Source: Cocos nucifera (taxonomy: Eukaryota; Streptophyta; Magnoliopsida; Arecales; Arecaceae). From it: a stretch of DNA of 64,000 nucleotides. Each line of letters begins with the position of its first letter. The stretch's first letter is position 1. The stretch spans positions 432,705 through 496,704 of the forward strand of contig QRFJ01000373.1 of NCBI GenBank assembly GCA_006176705.1, given 5' to 3'. Position numbers and translations under genes: made by a program. The notes beneath the pieces were generated by a model. The model had not been told where the DNA came from. It saw only the letters and a list, made by a program, of their open reading frames with translations, and made no database searches. This document shows, piece by piece, positions 1 through 11,230 of this stretch.

Positions 1-305
1 ACTCATCTATTCTAAAGAAGCGATCGTACACCAACCTTTCGGATCAATCACCATCCTCATGATGATCTCACAGTTGGGAGTATTTTATGAGTTAATAATA
101 AAAATTCATGTCTTAAATTTTCAACTCTTGAAAATATAAACTATTATTACCATTAACTCAAGAGATATATCATAGACACTTTCAAATACACACTATGATA
201 GAAAATAATTGATTTTATTATTTATAGTCAAAATTATAATTTTGCCCTTAGATGTGTATTATAAGTGTTAGCCAATTCTGACTTCTAGAGCACACATATC
301 TAACA
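1..305 (-). mobile_element. 5' part of an Angela-like Copia LTR, cut by the window edge
   Basis: Read on the minus strand from 305 this matches, with many scattered differences, the first 300 bases of the LTR at 51295 and the fragment at 47165: TGTTAGATATGTGTGC, then the colinear stretch ending in the segment about an old strand-swap of the text AATAGATGAGT. The LTR terminus is the CTAACA at 300-305. No polypurine tract equivalent to the one at 51281-51294 lies to the right of 305, so this is a 5' LTR or a solo LTR in minus orientation, with the rest of it beyond the left edge. What is seen is the match; the solo or 5' status is inferred. Confidence 0.85.
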
Positions 306-384
306 CAACTAAAGATCTCCGGAGGGGATACCAAAGTTATAGTTAACAACTAGGGACTGAGAGCATGGGGGGCTACTTTATTCT

Positions 385-874
385 CGCTTTTTAATGGGTG
401 ATATGATGGGGCTATAAAATGGCCTTTTAAAGGCCAACGGCTAAAGCTGGGAGTGCAGGGGTCAATAGACTCATCGAGGACCTTTTTGGTCAAGGACTTT
501 TTGGTCGAGAACCTGTCGTTGGTGTCGGATTGGTGCAAGGAGCATGGGCACCCATGGAAGTATCTTTCTTTTTTTCTTCCCCACCACCTTTTCTCTCTCT
601 TGCTTTCTTGGCCGAGCACCTGTTGTGGCATCCACGGGAGAACGGTGTGAGAAGAGGAGGGGCAACTAATGCCTCCATTAAATTCATATGACCACTCTCT
701 TTCCTTTCTTTTGTCTTATTGTATGCTCTTGGGTGGATAGGATAGGAGATAGAGTGGTAATTAGAGCCTCTATCAAAGCGGAGTAAACCAAGTTAATTCT
801 CAAAGCGTATACGGCCAGTCTAGTGGTTTCTTTGGATCCCACATCTTTGACCAGTACTAAAATACCCTCCAACA
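385..874 (-). repeat. LTR of the first short element
   Basis: On the minus strand it starts TGTTGGAGGGTATTTTAG at 874, with the polypurine stretch of 875-894 (plus strand CTAGGCCCCCTACTCCCGAG) directly upstream. The left end is set only by where similarity to 2405-2872 stops. No terminal CA was fixed for that end. Confidence 0.55.
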
Positions 875-2105
875 CTAGGCCCCCTACTCCCGAGTCCTCA
901 GTCTTGGCTTGGGTGAAGGGAGTGCAGCAGGCAAAGCGAGCCGAAGATGTAGTGACCCAAATTTTTTTTAGTTGAGGCATCCTTACGACTTTCGGCAGAT
1001 GCGAAGAGTTGAAAAGGGGCGGTCGTTACCACTTTTATGAGCAGCATTTCAAGAAGCGACGTGAATCGATGAGTGTGCACTTTTGTGTGGCGTCCGACCA
1101 AGATTTACGCCAAAGGGTGAGGGGCGTTGGCCCTACTCGTTGAAGAGCGGGAGCCCTTGGACCTTTGTTGACACTGCTAGCTGAGAGGCCTTGGGATCTC
1201 TATGCGCATTTTTCGGCATTGATTTTCTCCTTTTGTTTGGTCTTGCTTTTGTCCTTTACTGACTTCGATATCTTGTGGTCCTTAGATATCTTTCACATTG
1301 GGAAGCGAGCATAGTGCTCTTTCTCTTTATGTATAGATGATAGCTTATCGACGAATATGCCAGCTTCTTCTAGCTTTTCTGCTTTATTATAGGAATAGGC
1401 AGAGCAGTGAAATTGAGTGCAAAGATGAGCTGGTGACTTTGGCATTGCCCAAGGTCGGATGCATGAGAGGTTTCAGCATAGGGGGCCTTGGCATCAATGG
1501 AAGCATGGCTTTGCAATGAGCTTTGAAGGAGCGCGCTGAGGCATCGTCAGTCAAAGGGACATGGGATGCATGGAGGCATCGTCGGCATGCACGGGAGGAG
1601 TTGGAGAACTGGACCGTCGATCCGGCCTTGACATGCAATGGGATGCATGGAGGATGCACGGGAACTGTCATGGGAGTGCACGGGTGAGGCTTGTGGCCTC
1701 CTTTTTTTCCCTTCTCTTCTTCTTCAGCGATGGCTGATTTTGGCATCGGTCGAGCACGCGACGGGCACGTGGAGTGCTTGGAACCAGTGCAGACGGCTCC
1801 AACCGCATGGGGATGGACGGAGGATGTGCGAGGAGGCTGCCATGGAGGAGGCTGATGTTAGCCTCAGATGTTGACAAGCGGAGGGAAACGGCCTTGCCTC
1901 CTTTTCCCATGCTTCCATTTCCATCTCTTGCCGTATGTTTTCCTCTCTCTCTCTCTCTCTCTCCCTCCCTCCTTTTATCTGTCACTTGCGACAAATGAGA
2001 CAAGAGAGGGGAGGGGGGATTAATGCTATCAAGTTCCGGAGACCTAAGATAAATAAAAAAGCATGTGCATAGTAGATGGCATAGTTTGGAGTGGCCTGTC
2101 ATCCT
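385..2105 (-). mobile_element. Short non-coding LTR-type element (first of two)
   Basis: The block 385-874 resembles the block 2405-2872 (shared features: the GATGGGGC segment, a TTGTCTTATTG segment, an AATTCTCAAAGC segment and an AAATACCCTCCAACA end). On the minus strand each begins TGTTGGAGGGTATTTT and is preceded by a polypurine tract, as expected for a 3' LTR. A more degraded relative of the same LTR seems to lie at about 1900-2105 and could be the 5' LTR. The interior (about 895-1900) is GC-rich, with many ATGCATGG-like words, and I see no gag or pol similarity in any frame. The open frames there are short and mutually overlapping and I do not treat them as genes. Outer boundaries are approximate. 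Confidence 0.5.
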
Positions 2106-2404
2106 TCATGAGATTTGATTCTGTTTGGGGCCTGGTACGCGAATGGATGCACCAGCTATGTTCTCTTTTCTCTCCCTCATTTCTTCTTTCTCCCTTATTT
2201 TAAAAGAAGTTATTGCATATGCTAGCTACATGAGATAGCAAATCATGGCATGCTTCATGCTTAGGAAGCCCAGAGCGAATCCTAGGCTTTTGCAAATAAG
2301 GGACTTGTCAGGAATCCTGTCTTCCAATTAAATGGCATCAAGAATTGTGCCTTTTGTAAGGGAGGCTGGAGCGTCAGGAGAATGCGGCCTGTCAGAGACT
2401 CCCA

Positions 2405-2872
2405 TTTTTTAATAGGAGGATTTGATGGGGCCATAAAGAGGCTTTTTGGAGGTGTTGGCGGGCAAGATTAGAAGTATAGAGGCCGCAAAAGGCCCAGTGG
2501 CTAAGGACTTGTTAAAGACCGAGAGCTTGTTGGTCGACGATTGGTCGGCAGCTGATACAAGGGTCAAGGTTACCAGGGGCTCATAGGCCAAAGCGAGGGT
2601 CGGAAGAGCATCGGAGTGCGAGCACCCGTAGGTAGAAGCTAGATGAATTCTCTCCATATTATCTCTGCTATTTTTTCTCTCTACCTTTTTGTTTCTTTTG
2701 TCTTATTGTGATGCCCATAGGAGGATGGGACAGAGGAAGAGAGGCAATTAATGTAGCCTGTTGGAGCCAGGTGACCCAGGGTAATTCTCAAAGCATATGC
2801 ATGACTGATAGCATAATTCAATTGTTCTTCAAGTCCCACATCTTCAATTGAGTGCCAAAATACCCTCCAACA
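2405..2872 (-). repeat. LTR of the second short element
   Basis: Similar over its length to 385-874. The minus-strand start TGTTGGAGGGTATTTTGG is at 2872, with a polypurine tract upstream at 2873-2893. The element-start words and the tract also resemble those of the LARD-like element at 53946-60819 (TGTTGGAG start; CTCGAGAGTGG against CGAGAGTGGGAGG), suggesting one broad family. Confidence 0.55.
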
Positions 2873-4009
2873 CTATCCCTCCACTCTCGAGTTCGGGCTA
2901 AAATTGGGTCAGATAAAGGAAGTATTTCAATTCCGCCAAAAATGTCCAAAGAGCCTTCTCCTTCCTCTATTCGAAGTAATCGTAGGTAGACTTGTAAAAG
3001 ACCAGCCTCAGTCAGGCATGCTTTGACACTGCCCGCAGGCATAGGGAAAGTGCGGCCCCTTGAAGGGGCCATGCATGAAGGGCCTCGGCAATTGTCCATG
3101 GAGGCGCGCGAGGGGGAAACGACGCCATTCACTAATGGCTTTGGCGAAGGCGATAGCAAGTCATGCAAAGGCACATGGGGTACTGGAAGTGCTCTAACCA
3201 TGCGGGGGTCCGCGAGAGGCGCATCAGACTTTAAGAAAGGGGGATTGCAAAATACTTCCCCAATTTGGAGCAATGAGGATGGAGAGGGGGTTGAGAAAGG
3301 AGAAATTAGACCAATTCCTCCATAGTTTGTTTTGTATAGAAATCAGAGTCCTTTGTACTCCTATGCATATGAGAGTGCAGGGTGGCCTCAGTTTCACTGG
3401 AAGCGCATGGGGGGGGGGGCTTCAAGCCAGCCCATCTTGGTTTTGGGGCCATTGGACATGCGTGCGGGGGACCTTGAGGCCGCTTAGTGGCAGCCTTGGC
3501 ATCATTGGAGGGGCAACATGCACGGGAAAATGTCGGGGCCGCTCGCTGGTGGCGACTTGCATTAGCTTGGAGACTGGGCTCAGTGACAGGATTGCGGCCA
3601 TGGAAGGCAAGGTCGGTCGAGACAAGCTCGCCGAAATGAGGCTAGATCCGCTCGCAGGCAACCTTGGGGCCGCCATAGGCGAGATGTGCACATGAAAGGA
3701 TGTCCACTCTCTCTCATCGGTGACCTTGGGGCCACTATAGGTTGGGTGCGCGTAGGTCAGCGGGAGCTCGTGGAAGGGAGATGCGGAGTTGGAGGTGCAC
3801 AGAGAAGGGCTCAACTAGAGACATGACGCACGTAGAGGAGCCAATACGGGCTCCAACCCGAATGGGGATGTGCGTGGAGGGTTCAAATTTGCCGATCTAT
3901 CCTCGGCGTGGGCTCGGAGACGGTCACGACTGTCGACCTAATCAGGATTTGGAGTCGGAGTCGCATGTAAGTGACGTTGATGTCGGCCTTAGCGTGGGCC
4001 GACGATGCA

Positions 4010-4440
4010 AGGGATGCATGGGCGGAGGCCCATGACCGCCTCCTCTGCCTCTTTTCCTTCTTTGGTTCTGGTCGGAGACACTGGAGGGATGCATGGGGGG
4101 AACCCATGGCCTTTTCTTCTGCCTCTCCTTTCTTCCTCGGCTCCGATCGGGTTTGACGTCGGCTCGATGTGCTCGAGGGTTGCGGGGTGAGGCCCATGGC
4201 CTTCACCTTTTTTCCTTCCTCTCTCTCTCGGTGGCGGTGGGACTCAGCGTCGATCAAACGTGCAGGGGATGCGCGACGGGAAGGCTGATGTCAGCCTCGG
4301 AGCCGACGAAGGCGTATAGGGATCATGGGTCCACTCGTGGGTGGTTTCAGTCGTGCTAGGAGCATACGGAGGGCCCACAGGGGGGAGGCCCATGGTTGCC
4401 TCTCTTCTTTTTCTTCCTTAATGGCCGGCCTTGGTGTCGT
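4010..4440. repeat. Degenerate short tandem repeats around a GGAGGCCCATGG-type word
   Basis: The word GAGGCCCATGG or GGAACCCATGG, followed by a CT-rich run (CTTTTCCTTCTTT, TTTCTTCCTC and similar), recurs at about 4025, 4100, 4190 and 4385, with irregular spacing of roughly 75-195 bases. The units are too diverged to define a sharp boundary. They lie inside the second GC-rich element. Confidence 0.45.
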
Positions 4441-4740
4441 TCTTTTCTCGAAGGCCGAGCGACGCGTGGGGGGAGGCTTTGTGGCTCTTTCTCGATGGCG
4501 GGCTCTTTCTCGGTGGTTAAGAGTGCAGGGAGGTCCGCGGGAGGGTGGCGGTTGGCAGCTGGCTCATTCTCGGCAGCCAAGCGCATGGAAGAGCATGCAA
4601 CAAGCATGGGAGCCATTTTGGGAGCGTGCAGGGGTGGTCGACATGGGCTCGATTCGAAGGGAGGCATGGTCGACCCTTGGTAGCCAAGCGTGTGAGGGAC
4701 ATGCTGAGGAAGCCCGTAGCCCCTCTTCCATCTTTCTTCC

Positions 4741-5640
4741 TTGACTCCAACTAGCTTCGACGTCGATCGGGTGCGTAAGGGCCATGGGGGGAATTTTGTG
4801 GCCTTGCTTCTTCTCCGATGGCCATCCCAAGTGCCGGTTGGACATGTGGGAGTGGACGAGAGAGTGTGGGGGCGACGGGTGCTCGGCGTGGGGGGAAGAT
4901 GTGCATGGAGGAGCTTGGATCCATCAATTTGTGCTCGATGTGGGCTAGGAAGGCTCGCGACCGCTGACCCTGCAAGATTCATGTTGGAGTGGCGCACGAG
5001 GAGCGCATGGGCCACTGGAGACAACTCCAGCATCGACAATGGTGAGGAGCTGGCAGTCAGTCACTCTGCGGGGTTCGATCGAAATTGTGTGCAAGGGCTG
5101 CCAATGTCGGCCTTGATGTCGGTGGAGGGACGCATTCAGATGGGGAGTGTGACCATCGATGCTTCCTCCCAGCCTTTCCTACTTTCTTCCTTAACTCTGA
5201 CGAGCTTCGACGCTGGTCGGGTACGTGAGGGCCAGGGGGAAAGCCCATGGCCTCGCTGCTTCTTCGACGGCCATCCTAAGTGCCGGCTGGTCATGTGGGA
5301 GAGAACGAGAGTGTGCGGGGGCGACGGGTGCTCGGCATGGAGGGAAGATGCATGCGGATGAGCTCAAATCTGCCGATTTGTGCTCAACACGGGTCGGGAA
5401 GACTTGCGACCGCCGACCCTACAGGATTCGGCGATGGAGTGGCACACGAGGGGCACATGGGCCATCGGAGCCAACTCCAGCATCGATGATGGTGCACGAG
5501 CGCGCGATGAGGAGCTAGCAATCACTCGCTCAGCGGGGTTCGGTCGAAACTGTGGAAGAGCTGCCAGTGCCAGCCTTGGCGCAAGTGGAGGGATGCATTC
5601 GAACCGGGGGTGTGACCATCAGCGCTTCCTCCCAGCCTTT
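4741..5640. repeat. Direct tandem duplication, two units of about 450 bp
   Basis: 4741-5190 and 5191-5640 align from end to end: each carries a GACTCC or AACTCTGA word, AGCTTCGACG, GGCCATCC.AAGTGCCGG, GGGGGCGACGGGTGCTCGGC, the GCATGGGCCA word, the AACTCCAGCATCGA word, and a closing TTCCTCCCAGCCTTTCCT. It is an internal duplication within the non-coding interior of the element at 2405-5935. Confidence 0.75.
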
Positions 5641-5949
5641 CCTTTCGTTTTTTTTCTTTTCTTTCTTCTCTTCTCTTCTCTCCCTTTTTTTACTTTGTCA
5701 CATCGCTCTTGGGTGGTGGGATTTCCGTGGGGCTTCAAGCCATTGAGTGCAAGAGCATACCCATGAAGTGACCGAGGGGCTTTTAAGGCCTATTAGGCAC
5801 GAGCATATCGACTCCATTGAGTGTCCATGATTTCTGGCAGGGTTTAATTCGATTCTAGTTTGATGGATGAGCGCCCATAAGATCGTACACGAACAGTCTA
5901 GGCAATGTCCCAAGCCAGGGACATGAATGAAGGGAACGCGCAGGGTTTT

Positions 5950-7600
5950 TAGCTTTGATTTTGAAAACTTTTTTCAAAGATTGCACCGCAGAAACGATTA
6001 TTAATCATATTAATAATAAAAGCTATAGATCTAATCTGAAAATCCTACACTATATAGGATCTAATGTACATATATATATGCATGCATATCTGAAAAATAA
6101 AATATCAAGTGCAGTAAAACTATTTTACTACTTCTACGTGTTCAGAACACGTTATCTTTTCGCGGATAGATGATCTCCATAATTTGATCTCCTCAGTGTA
6201 GATTTGATTGCCACGATGCAGCCACACACGCATCTGACCTCTACAGGTGATCCACGCGAGGTCCTGATCTCGATCAATTTCTTTCGAGTGCTAGCTTGCT
6301 GCAGGAATCTTTGATGGCTGATATCAGATCGAACTCCTTCGATCTTCTTCCCTAGCTCTTCGAACGCTCTGGTTTGTCGACATAGATAAGAAACACAAGA
6401 GGTTCTTCTTCCAGATCTATGAACTCACGATCCTCGTTGCTCACAATTTAGAATCCAAACCCTAGATGGATTCTAGGATATGCACTCACACAAGAACCTT
6501 GCACCTAGAATTCCTCATGCAGAGAAGAGACTTTTTTTCTCACATGTTCTCTTTTCTGAGTTCTAATCTACACATCCATAAAATTAGGTATTTTATAGAT
6601 GTGCACAAATAAGAGAGGCATGAGGCAGAGGTCTAGATTAAGTGGTTATCCATTTAAACTCAAATCCTATTTGAATTGAACTTGTAACCAGATTAAACCT
6701 ATCCATTCAAACTCAAATCCTATTTGAATTGAACTTGTAATCAAATTAAACCTATCCATTTGGGACGTGAGAAGGGAGGGCGTGCACCATCTTATGCGCG
6801 GAATTCTTCATGGGAATTCTCAATTCTCATGGAGAATAAATGGCGCAATATTTGGATGATGTAGCGCATGGGAAGATTAGTCAAACTAGTCTCTTATTTG
6901 ACATTCAATTATACCAATCCAATCCAAATTGGTTAAGCCCAATTAGATCAAAATAAACCCAACTTATTTAGGCTTAATTAAGCTCAGTTAAATCCTAATC
7001 AAATCAGAAAATAATCAGGCCAAACCTCTGATCAGATCAGAGATCAAACCTCTTGGATAATTAGATCATCTCATAATCTAATCGAGTCAAATCCAAATGA
7101 ATTCAATTCAATTGATTTTGATCACAAATAATTACTTAATCAAATTGAGTTAATTAGAAATCAAATCACTAATTAATCTACTATTGATCAGCCATTAGAT
7201 CGAGTAGGAACATCTAGTGTGTGTGACCCCGCAGATTCGAATCTAAGCCGGTAGCACAAGAACCAATTTTCTATACTAATCGAAGTGACCATCTAGCAAT
7301 GGTATCCGACGTCCGAATAGGTCGAATGGTGCAGTCGCAACATTCAGAACTTACGTGGATATGGTTACCGCATAATTCATCCCTTTGACCTCTATGCATA
7401 GGATGACTTAGGGTTTAAGTATCAATCCTAGAAGATACATCCAAATCGCGTCTCAAAGCAATTAGTCCTGTAACCCCTCACTAGGACTATCCTGGCCAAG
7501 GCTTTGCTAAATTGAAATACTATTGAGCACAGCTCCTAAGTTCGGGAGTGATCAATCCCATCTTGACTCACATATTGACTCCTCAAGTACTTGAGCTGAG
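5950..7600 (-). mobile_element. Minus-strand LTR-like block, possible solo LTR
   Basis: AT-rich, without coding capacity. A promoter-like CTATAAAATACC sits on the minus strand at about 6587-6600, followed downstream on that strand by a plausible leader running to about 5950. The right part (7200-7600) is the ordered, moderately GC-rich kind of sequence seen at the start of long Copia LTRs. I found no second copy in the window and no clear TG/CA ends or target duplication, so the call rests on composition and layout only. Confidence 0.35.
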
Positions 7601-8489
7601 GTCGAGCAGGTCCTTAATATGCTGAGCCAAACATGAGCAGCCTAATGCTTGGCTGGGCTTAGCTTGTTTGCATCCCTAAACAGGACCGCTAGTCATTTGA
7701 TTTTATTGTTAAAATTTTGAAGTCTTGGTAAATTCACAAATTTTGGAAGGAGTGTCCTGTCTTTTCTCATTTGTAAATGCTTGACTTTTATTTTTCATAT
7801 GGGACTGACCTCAGATGATGATCGAACCAGCTATCACAAAGGCTAATGTGGCTTATACAGTTAAGAGGTCTTCAATCTAGTACTGGAACTACATTCCAAG
7901 ATTGCCGGTGGATGCCCGTATGGAGAATCCCCAAAATGTCACAAAAAAGGCAGAAGATCATCGGGATTGTTGTGCCATTGTTGGAATAAGGGGAGAAGGG
8001 GGATCTCTCAGGTAAGTCTCTAAAACACCCCATAGAGTTCATCATCATATTCCTTCTCTTTCCTCTGTTCCTGGTTCCTGGCTAACTTAACCATCAGAGG
8101 GCTCCCCACCGAACATGCTTTGGCAAGTGGGCTTGTTTGTGGGTATTGATCGAGGTCCTTGTCTTGAAGACTGGTGTTCGTCCCTCCTAAATTGATCACG
8201 GTCCAATCAAAAATAAATGGTAATAGATTGGTGCTAGAGGAAAGATCTCCACCCATCTTGGAAGGAAGAGTCTGTGATGATGAAGTCTTAAAGAGGAGTG
8301 TCAAATGCTTGATACCAGGGGGGATCTAACACCTCCCGTCGCTGCAACGTATCCCTACGAAGCTCGGATCGAGTGCAAACACCTTTCGTTATTGTTACTT
8401 CAGAATAATTTAATCACTTGGTCCAACAAGTCTAGACCCTAGCAACCATGGTCTATGAGATGCAATAATCGGCCTCAAGGCATCCGCCA
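7600..8489. other. No gene seen; probable retroelement leader
   Basis: No supported gene. On the minus strand a CCTGGTATCAAG word at about 8310-8321 resembles the start of a plant retroelement primer-binding site but is not adjacent to a defined LTR end. The remainder may be the leader or 5' LTR of the Gypsy element that follows. Confidence 0.3.
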
Positions 8490-9900
8490 TTGGAGCAACC
8501 CTCTGATGGTCCGCCTCTGATCCGGCTGTCAAAGAGTCGGCAGCCTCGCTCGTGCAACAAGGGACAAGCCCAATTGACTAATCGCAATCGAGTCAACAAT
8601 CCAGGCCGAACCCAATTGGGTGCTCCCCAACTAAGCGGTCAAACCCAGGATGACCCCGGTGCAGACGATATTGGACTTCGTAATCGGAGCTTGGTCGAGC
8701 CCGACATAAGCATTCTCCAACCCCCTTCCAGATAGAGATTCTACATCGGTGCGGCTGCGCGGGCCTCCCCTTGGCCTTCGGGCTGGCACCCATCCTGAAG
8801 AGAACCTTGAAAGAAAGTCCTAGAAGATAGAGCAATAAATTAAGGCCCTAAAGGGGCATGCCCAGACCGGCATATCCAAGTTCAACACAAATCCATCATT
8901 TAGCCAAAGGATGATGGATAAACCACTCCCCTCATAGAGACTTATGATGGGTTCTCTGACCCAATCAACCACTTAGTGAGCTACAAATTCCTCGTGTTGC
9001 TCCATGGCGCCTCCAATGCCACTCTATGCAAGGCGTTCCTTTTGACCCTCCAAAAGGTTGCTAGGTTGTGGTACTTTGATCTCCAGTCTAGCATAGTCCC
9101 CTCCTTTGATTAGCTTAGCCAGAGGTTATACCCCATGAACCTCAACAGAGAGAGGGGGAATCACTATGAGATTATGTGAGCTATTCCAACACGGTAGCTT
9201 TGGAGATCCAAGACCAAGACTAGTTGGCCGCCATGTCAATAATGAAGGTGGATTCTGCAAAAGTCAGTTCCTCCTCTCTAGAAAAGAAGTACCTCAAGGA
9301 TTTTGCCAAGATGTTATCTCGAGCAGAAAAGTATGCCAATGCTAAAGAGGCCATGAACACTCACGATGAGCCTTTAAAGGACCATTAGGAAGAAAAAGGG
9401 GCGAAGCAAGGAGCGGAAGAACTCACCTCGTTGAAGCACACATGGTGAAGAAAGGTCTCGGAGATCAAGAACCTTGCCTCGAAGGCACCGATCCCCAAGT
9501 CTGCTAAGGAGATTCGAAAGATCGACTCTTAATGCCCTAAGGGCACAAATCCTAACAGAGGTGAAGAAAGAATTACAACCCTGAGGCAAATACCGTCTCC
9601 ATCCTATAAGAGGGATTCAAAGTACTGCCACTTCCATAGGGACCATGCGCATGATATTGAGGATTGTCTGCAATTAAAGGATGAGATTGAAACTCTCATC
9701 CACCAAGGTCAGCTTAGCAGGTATGTTGAGTGGCAACATGGACGAGAAGAAGCCCGAAATGAGCCTTGGCCTCTTAAGGAGAATGTGGAGAACTGTCCCA
9801 TTGCTAATGTCATCAATACAATCATGGGTGGATGGTAGGATGGAACCATCTAGGATCCTGATCAAGCGGAAGGAACATCGGCATAGTAGAAGCTGAAGAC
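8490..9900 (+). pseudogene. Gypsy (Tat-type) gag remnant
   Basis: Fragments of a Tat-lineage gag polyprotein in several frames. The N-terminal proline- and glutamine-rich segment is open at 8490-8735. Around 9000-9120 other frames give pieces of the gag core, and 9290-9360 gives a segment ending SRAEKYANA-like. At 9620-9720 comes the cysteine/histidine segment YCHFHRDHAHDIEDCLQLK, which is the C-terminal gag signature of this lineage. Stops and frameshifts are frequent, so no Gag protein can be made. It is the first domain of the element continuing to 13.6 kb. Confidence 0.75.
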
Positions 9901-10500
9901 TGAGGACGTTATCGCCTTTTCTAACACTGACCTAGCTAGGGTTCAGTTTTCGTATGACGATGTGGTAGTTGTATCTCTCACTATTGCAAACTATAATGTA
10001 TGCCGTATTTTAGTAGATATAGAAGCTCGGTCGATATTTTATTTTACAATGCTTTTTGCAAGATGAATCTCTCGGCTAGCCAGTTATAGAAATTAGATTC
10101 ATCTCTGGTTGGCTTCACCGGGGACTCTGTTCCCATAGAGGGGATCATAACTATGCCAATCATGGTCAAACAAGAACCTCGACAATCAATTATGTTGATG
10201 AAATTCGTGATGGTCAAGGTCCTGTCGGCATACAATGCCATCCTAAGTCAACCATGACTGAACGTCCTCCAAGCCATTGTATCGACTTATCACCTGCTAA
10301 TGAGGTTCCTAACAAGGCACGCAGTCGAAGAGGTCTAAGGAGACCAGGTCCTGGCTCAGGAGTGCTATGTGGTGACCCTCCGAGGAAAGGGTCAAATACA
10401 AACCTTACTCGTCGAGGGGTTGGATATGCGAGATGAGTTGGAAGAACAGCGGGTTGAAGAGCTGTCCACAATCTAATTAAGAGATGGCGATCCTAAAGAG
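9900..10500 (+). pseudogene. Gypsy protease and linker remnant
   Basis: Between the gag signature and the reverse transcriptase. Readable pieces around 9930-10080 (a VVVSLTIANYNV-like strand followed by RILVDIEARS-like, where an intact aspartic protease of this lineage would carry DSGSS or DTGSS) and 10090-10240 (LVGFTGDSVPIEGIITMPI-like in a broken frame). The catalytic Asp motif appears altered, and several stops break the frame. It is assigned mainly by position and by the downstream GFTG strand typical of these proteases. Confidence 0.55.
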
Positions 10501-10519
10501 TTATTCACATCAACTCGCA

Positions 10520-11230
10520 ATTGGGAGGAGAAACCCAAGCACGGCTTGTCTCGTTCCTCCAAGAGAATACTGACGTCTTCGTATGGTTGGTCACGGACAT
10601 GCCAGGGATAGATCCCAAAATGATGGTGCATCAGTTGAACGTGAACCTAAAGCATCGGCCAGTTCGACAAAAGAAAAGAAACTTCGCTCCTAAGTGCTGG
10701 AAAATTATTGAAGATAGTGAGAAAACTTCTAGAAGCGGGTTGCGTTCGAGAAGTCAGCTACCCAAAGTGGCTAGCTAATGTGGTGTTGGTGAAAAAGGCG
10801 AATGGGAAGTGGCGGTTAACATCGACTTCACCATTCTCAACGAGGTCTATTCTAAAGATAGCTCCCCTCTACCTTGGATTGATCAGCTCGTTGATCTACC
10901 TTCGGCCACTATCTCCTCATGTTTATGGACATCTTAGGCTATAACCAAATCAGGATGGTACCTGAGGATGAGGAGAAGACCACTTTTATCACTAACAGTG
11001 GTCTTTTATGTTATAGGATGATGCCATTTGGCTTGAAGAATGCAGGAGCCACTTATCAGAGGTCGGTGAACAAGCTTTTCTATGATCAAATTGTAAGGAA
11101 CACGGTTGATGACATGCTTGTTAAAAGTTGGGAGGTCGAAGATCACATAACTGACCTCATCTAGACCTTCACAGCCCTTCGAAATTACCAAATGAAGCCA
11201 AACCCAACAACTACGTATTCAGAGTGACAT
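10520..11230 (+). pseudogene. Gypsy reverse transcriptase, broken
   Basis: A Ty3/Gypsy reverse transcriptase read in three frames. 10521-10690 gives the DMPGIDPKMMVHQLNVN segment and RQKKRNFAPK. 10708-10815 gives KLLEAGCVREVSYPKWLANVV followed by VLVKKANGKWR. 10919-11165 gives the GYNQIRMVPEDEEKTTF segment and MPFGLKNAGATYQR, then RNTVDDMLVKS. The usual metal-binding YVDD is reduced to TVDD because the residues before it, normally including the Tyr, are missing. At least two frameshifts separate the pieces. The family (Gypsy, Tat clade) is clear; activity is excluded. Confidence 0.85.

Larger units (their letters stand above)
2405..5935 (-). mobile_element. GC-rich non-coding LTR-type element (second of two)
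   Basis: The left LTR is 2405-2872, followed by a polypurine tract on the minus strand (2873-2893, plus strand CTATCCCTCCACTCTCGAGT). A degraded relative of the LTR (pyrimidine-rich tract, CTCTTGGGTGG, then CAGTCTAG) lies at about 5640-5935 and may be the 5' LTR. The interior is GC-rich, repetitive and has no recognisable gag, protease, integrase or reverse transcriptase, so it would be a non-autonomous (LARD-like) element. The long open frames here (for example 4741-5361 plus and 4356-5039 minus) overlap each other on both strands and have low-complexity composition, so they are attributed to few stops in GC-rich DNA. Confidence 0.5.

Noticed and set aside
3023..5766. Long open frames on both strands (for example 4356-5039 minus and 4741-5361 plus)
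   Set aside because: They overlap each other on opposite strands, lie in GC-rich repeated DNA and show no recognisable domain; openness is expected from low stop frequency.
7225..7260. tRNA-like B box (GATTCGAATC)
   Set aside because: No matching A box or cloverleaf could be drawn around it; it lies in an LTR-like block.
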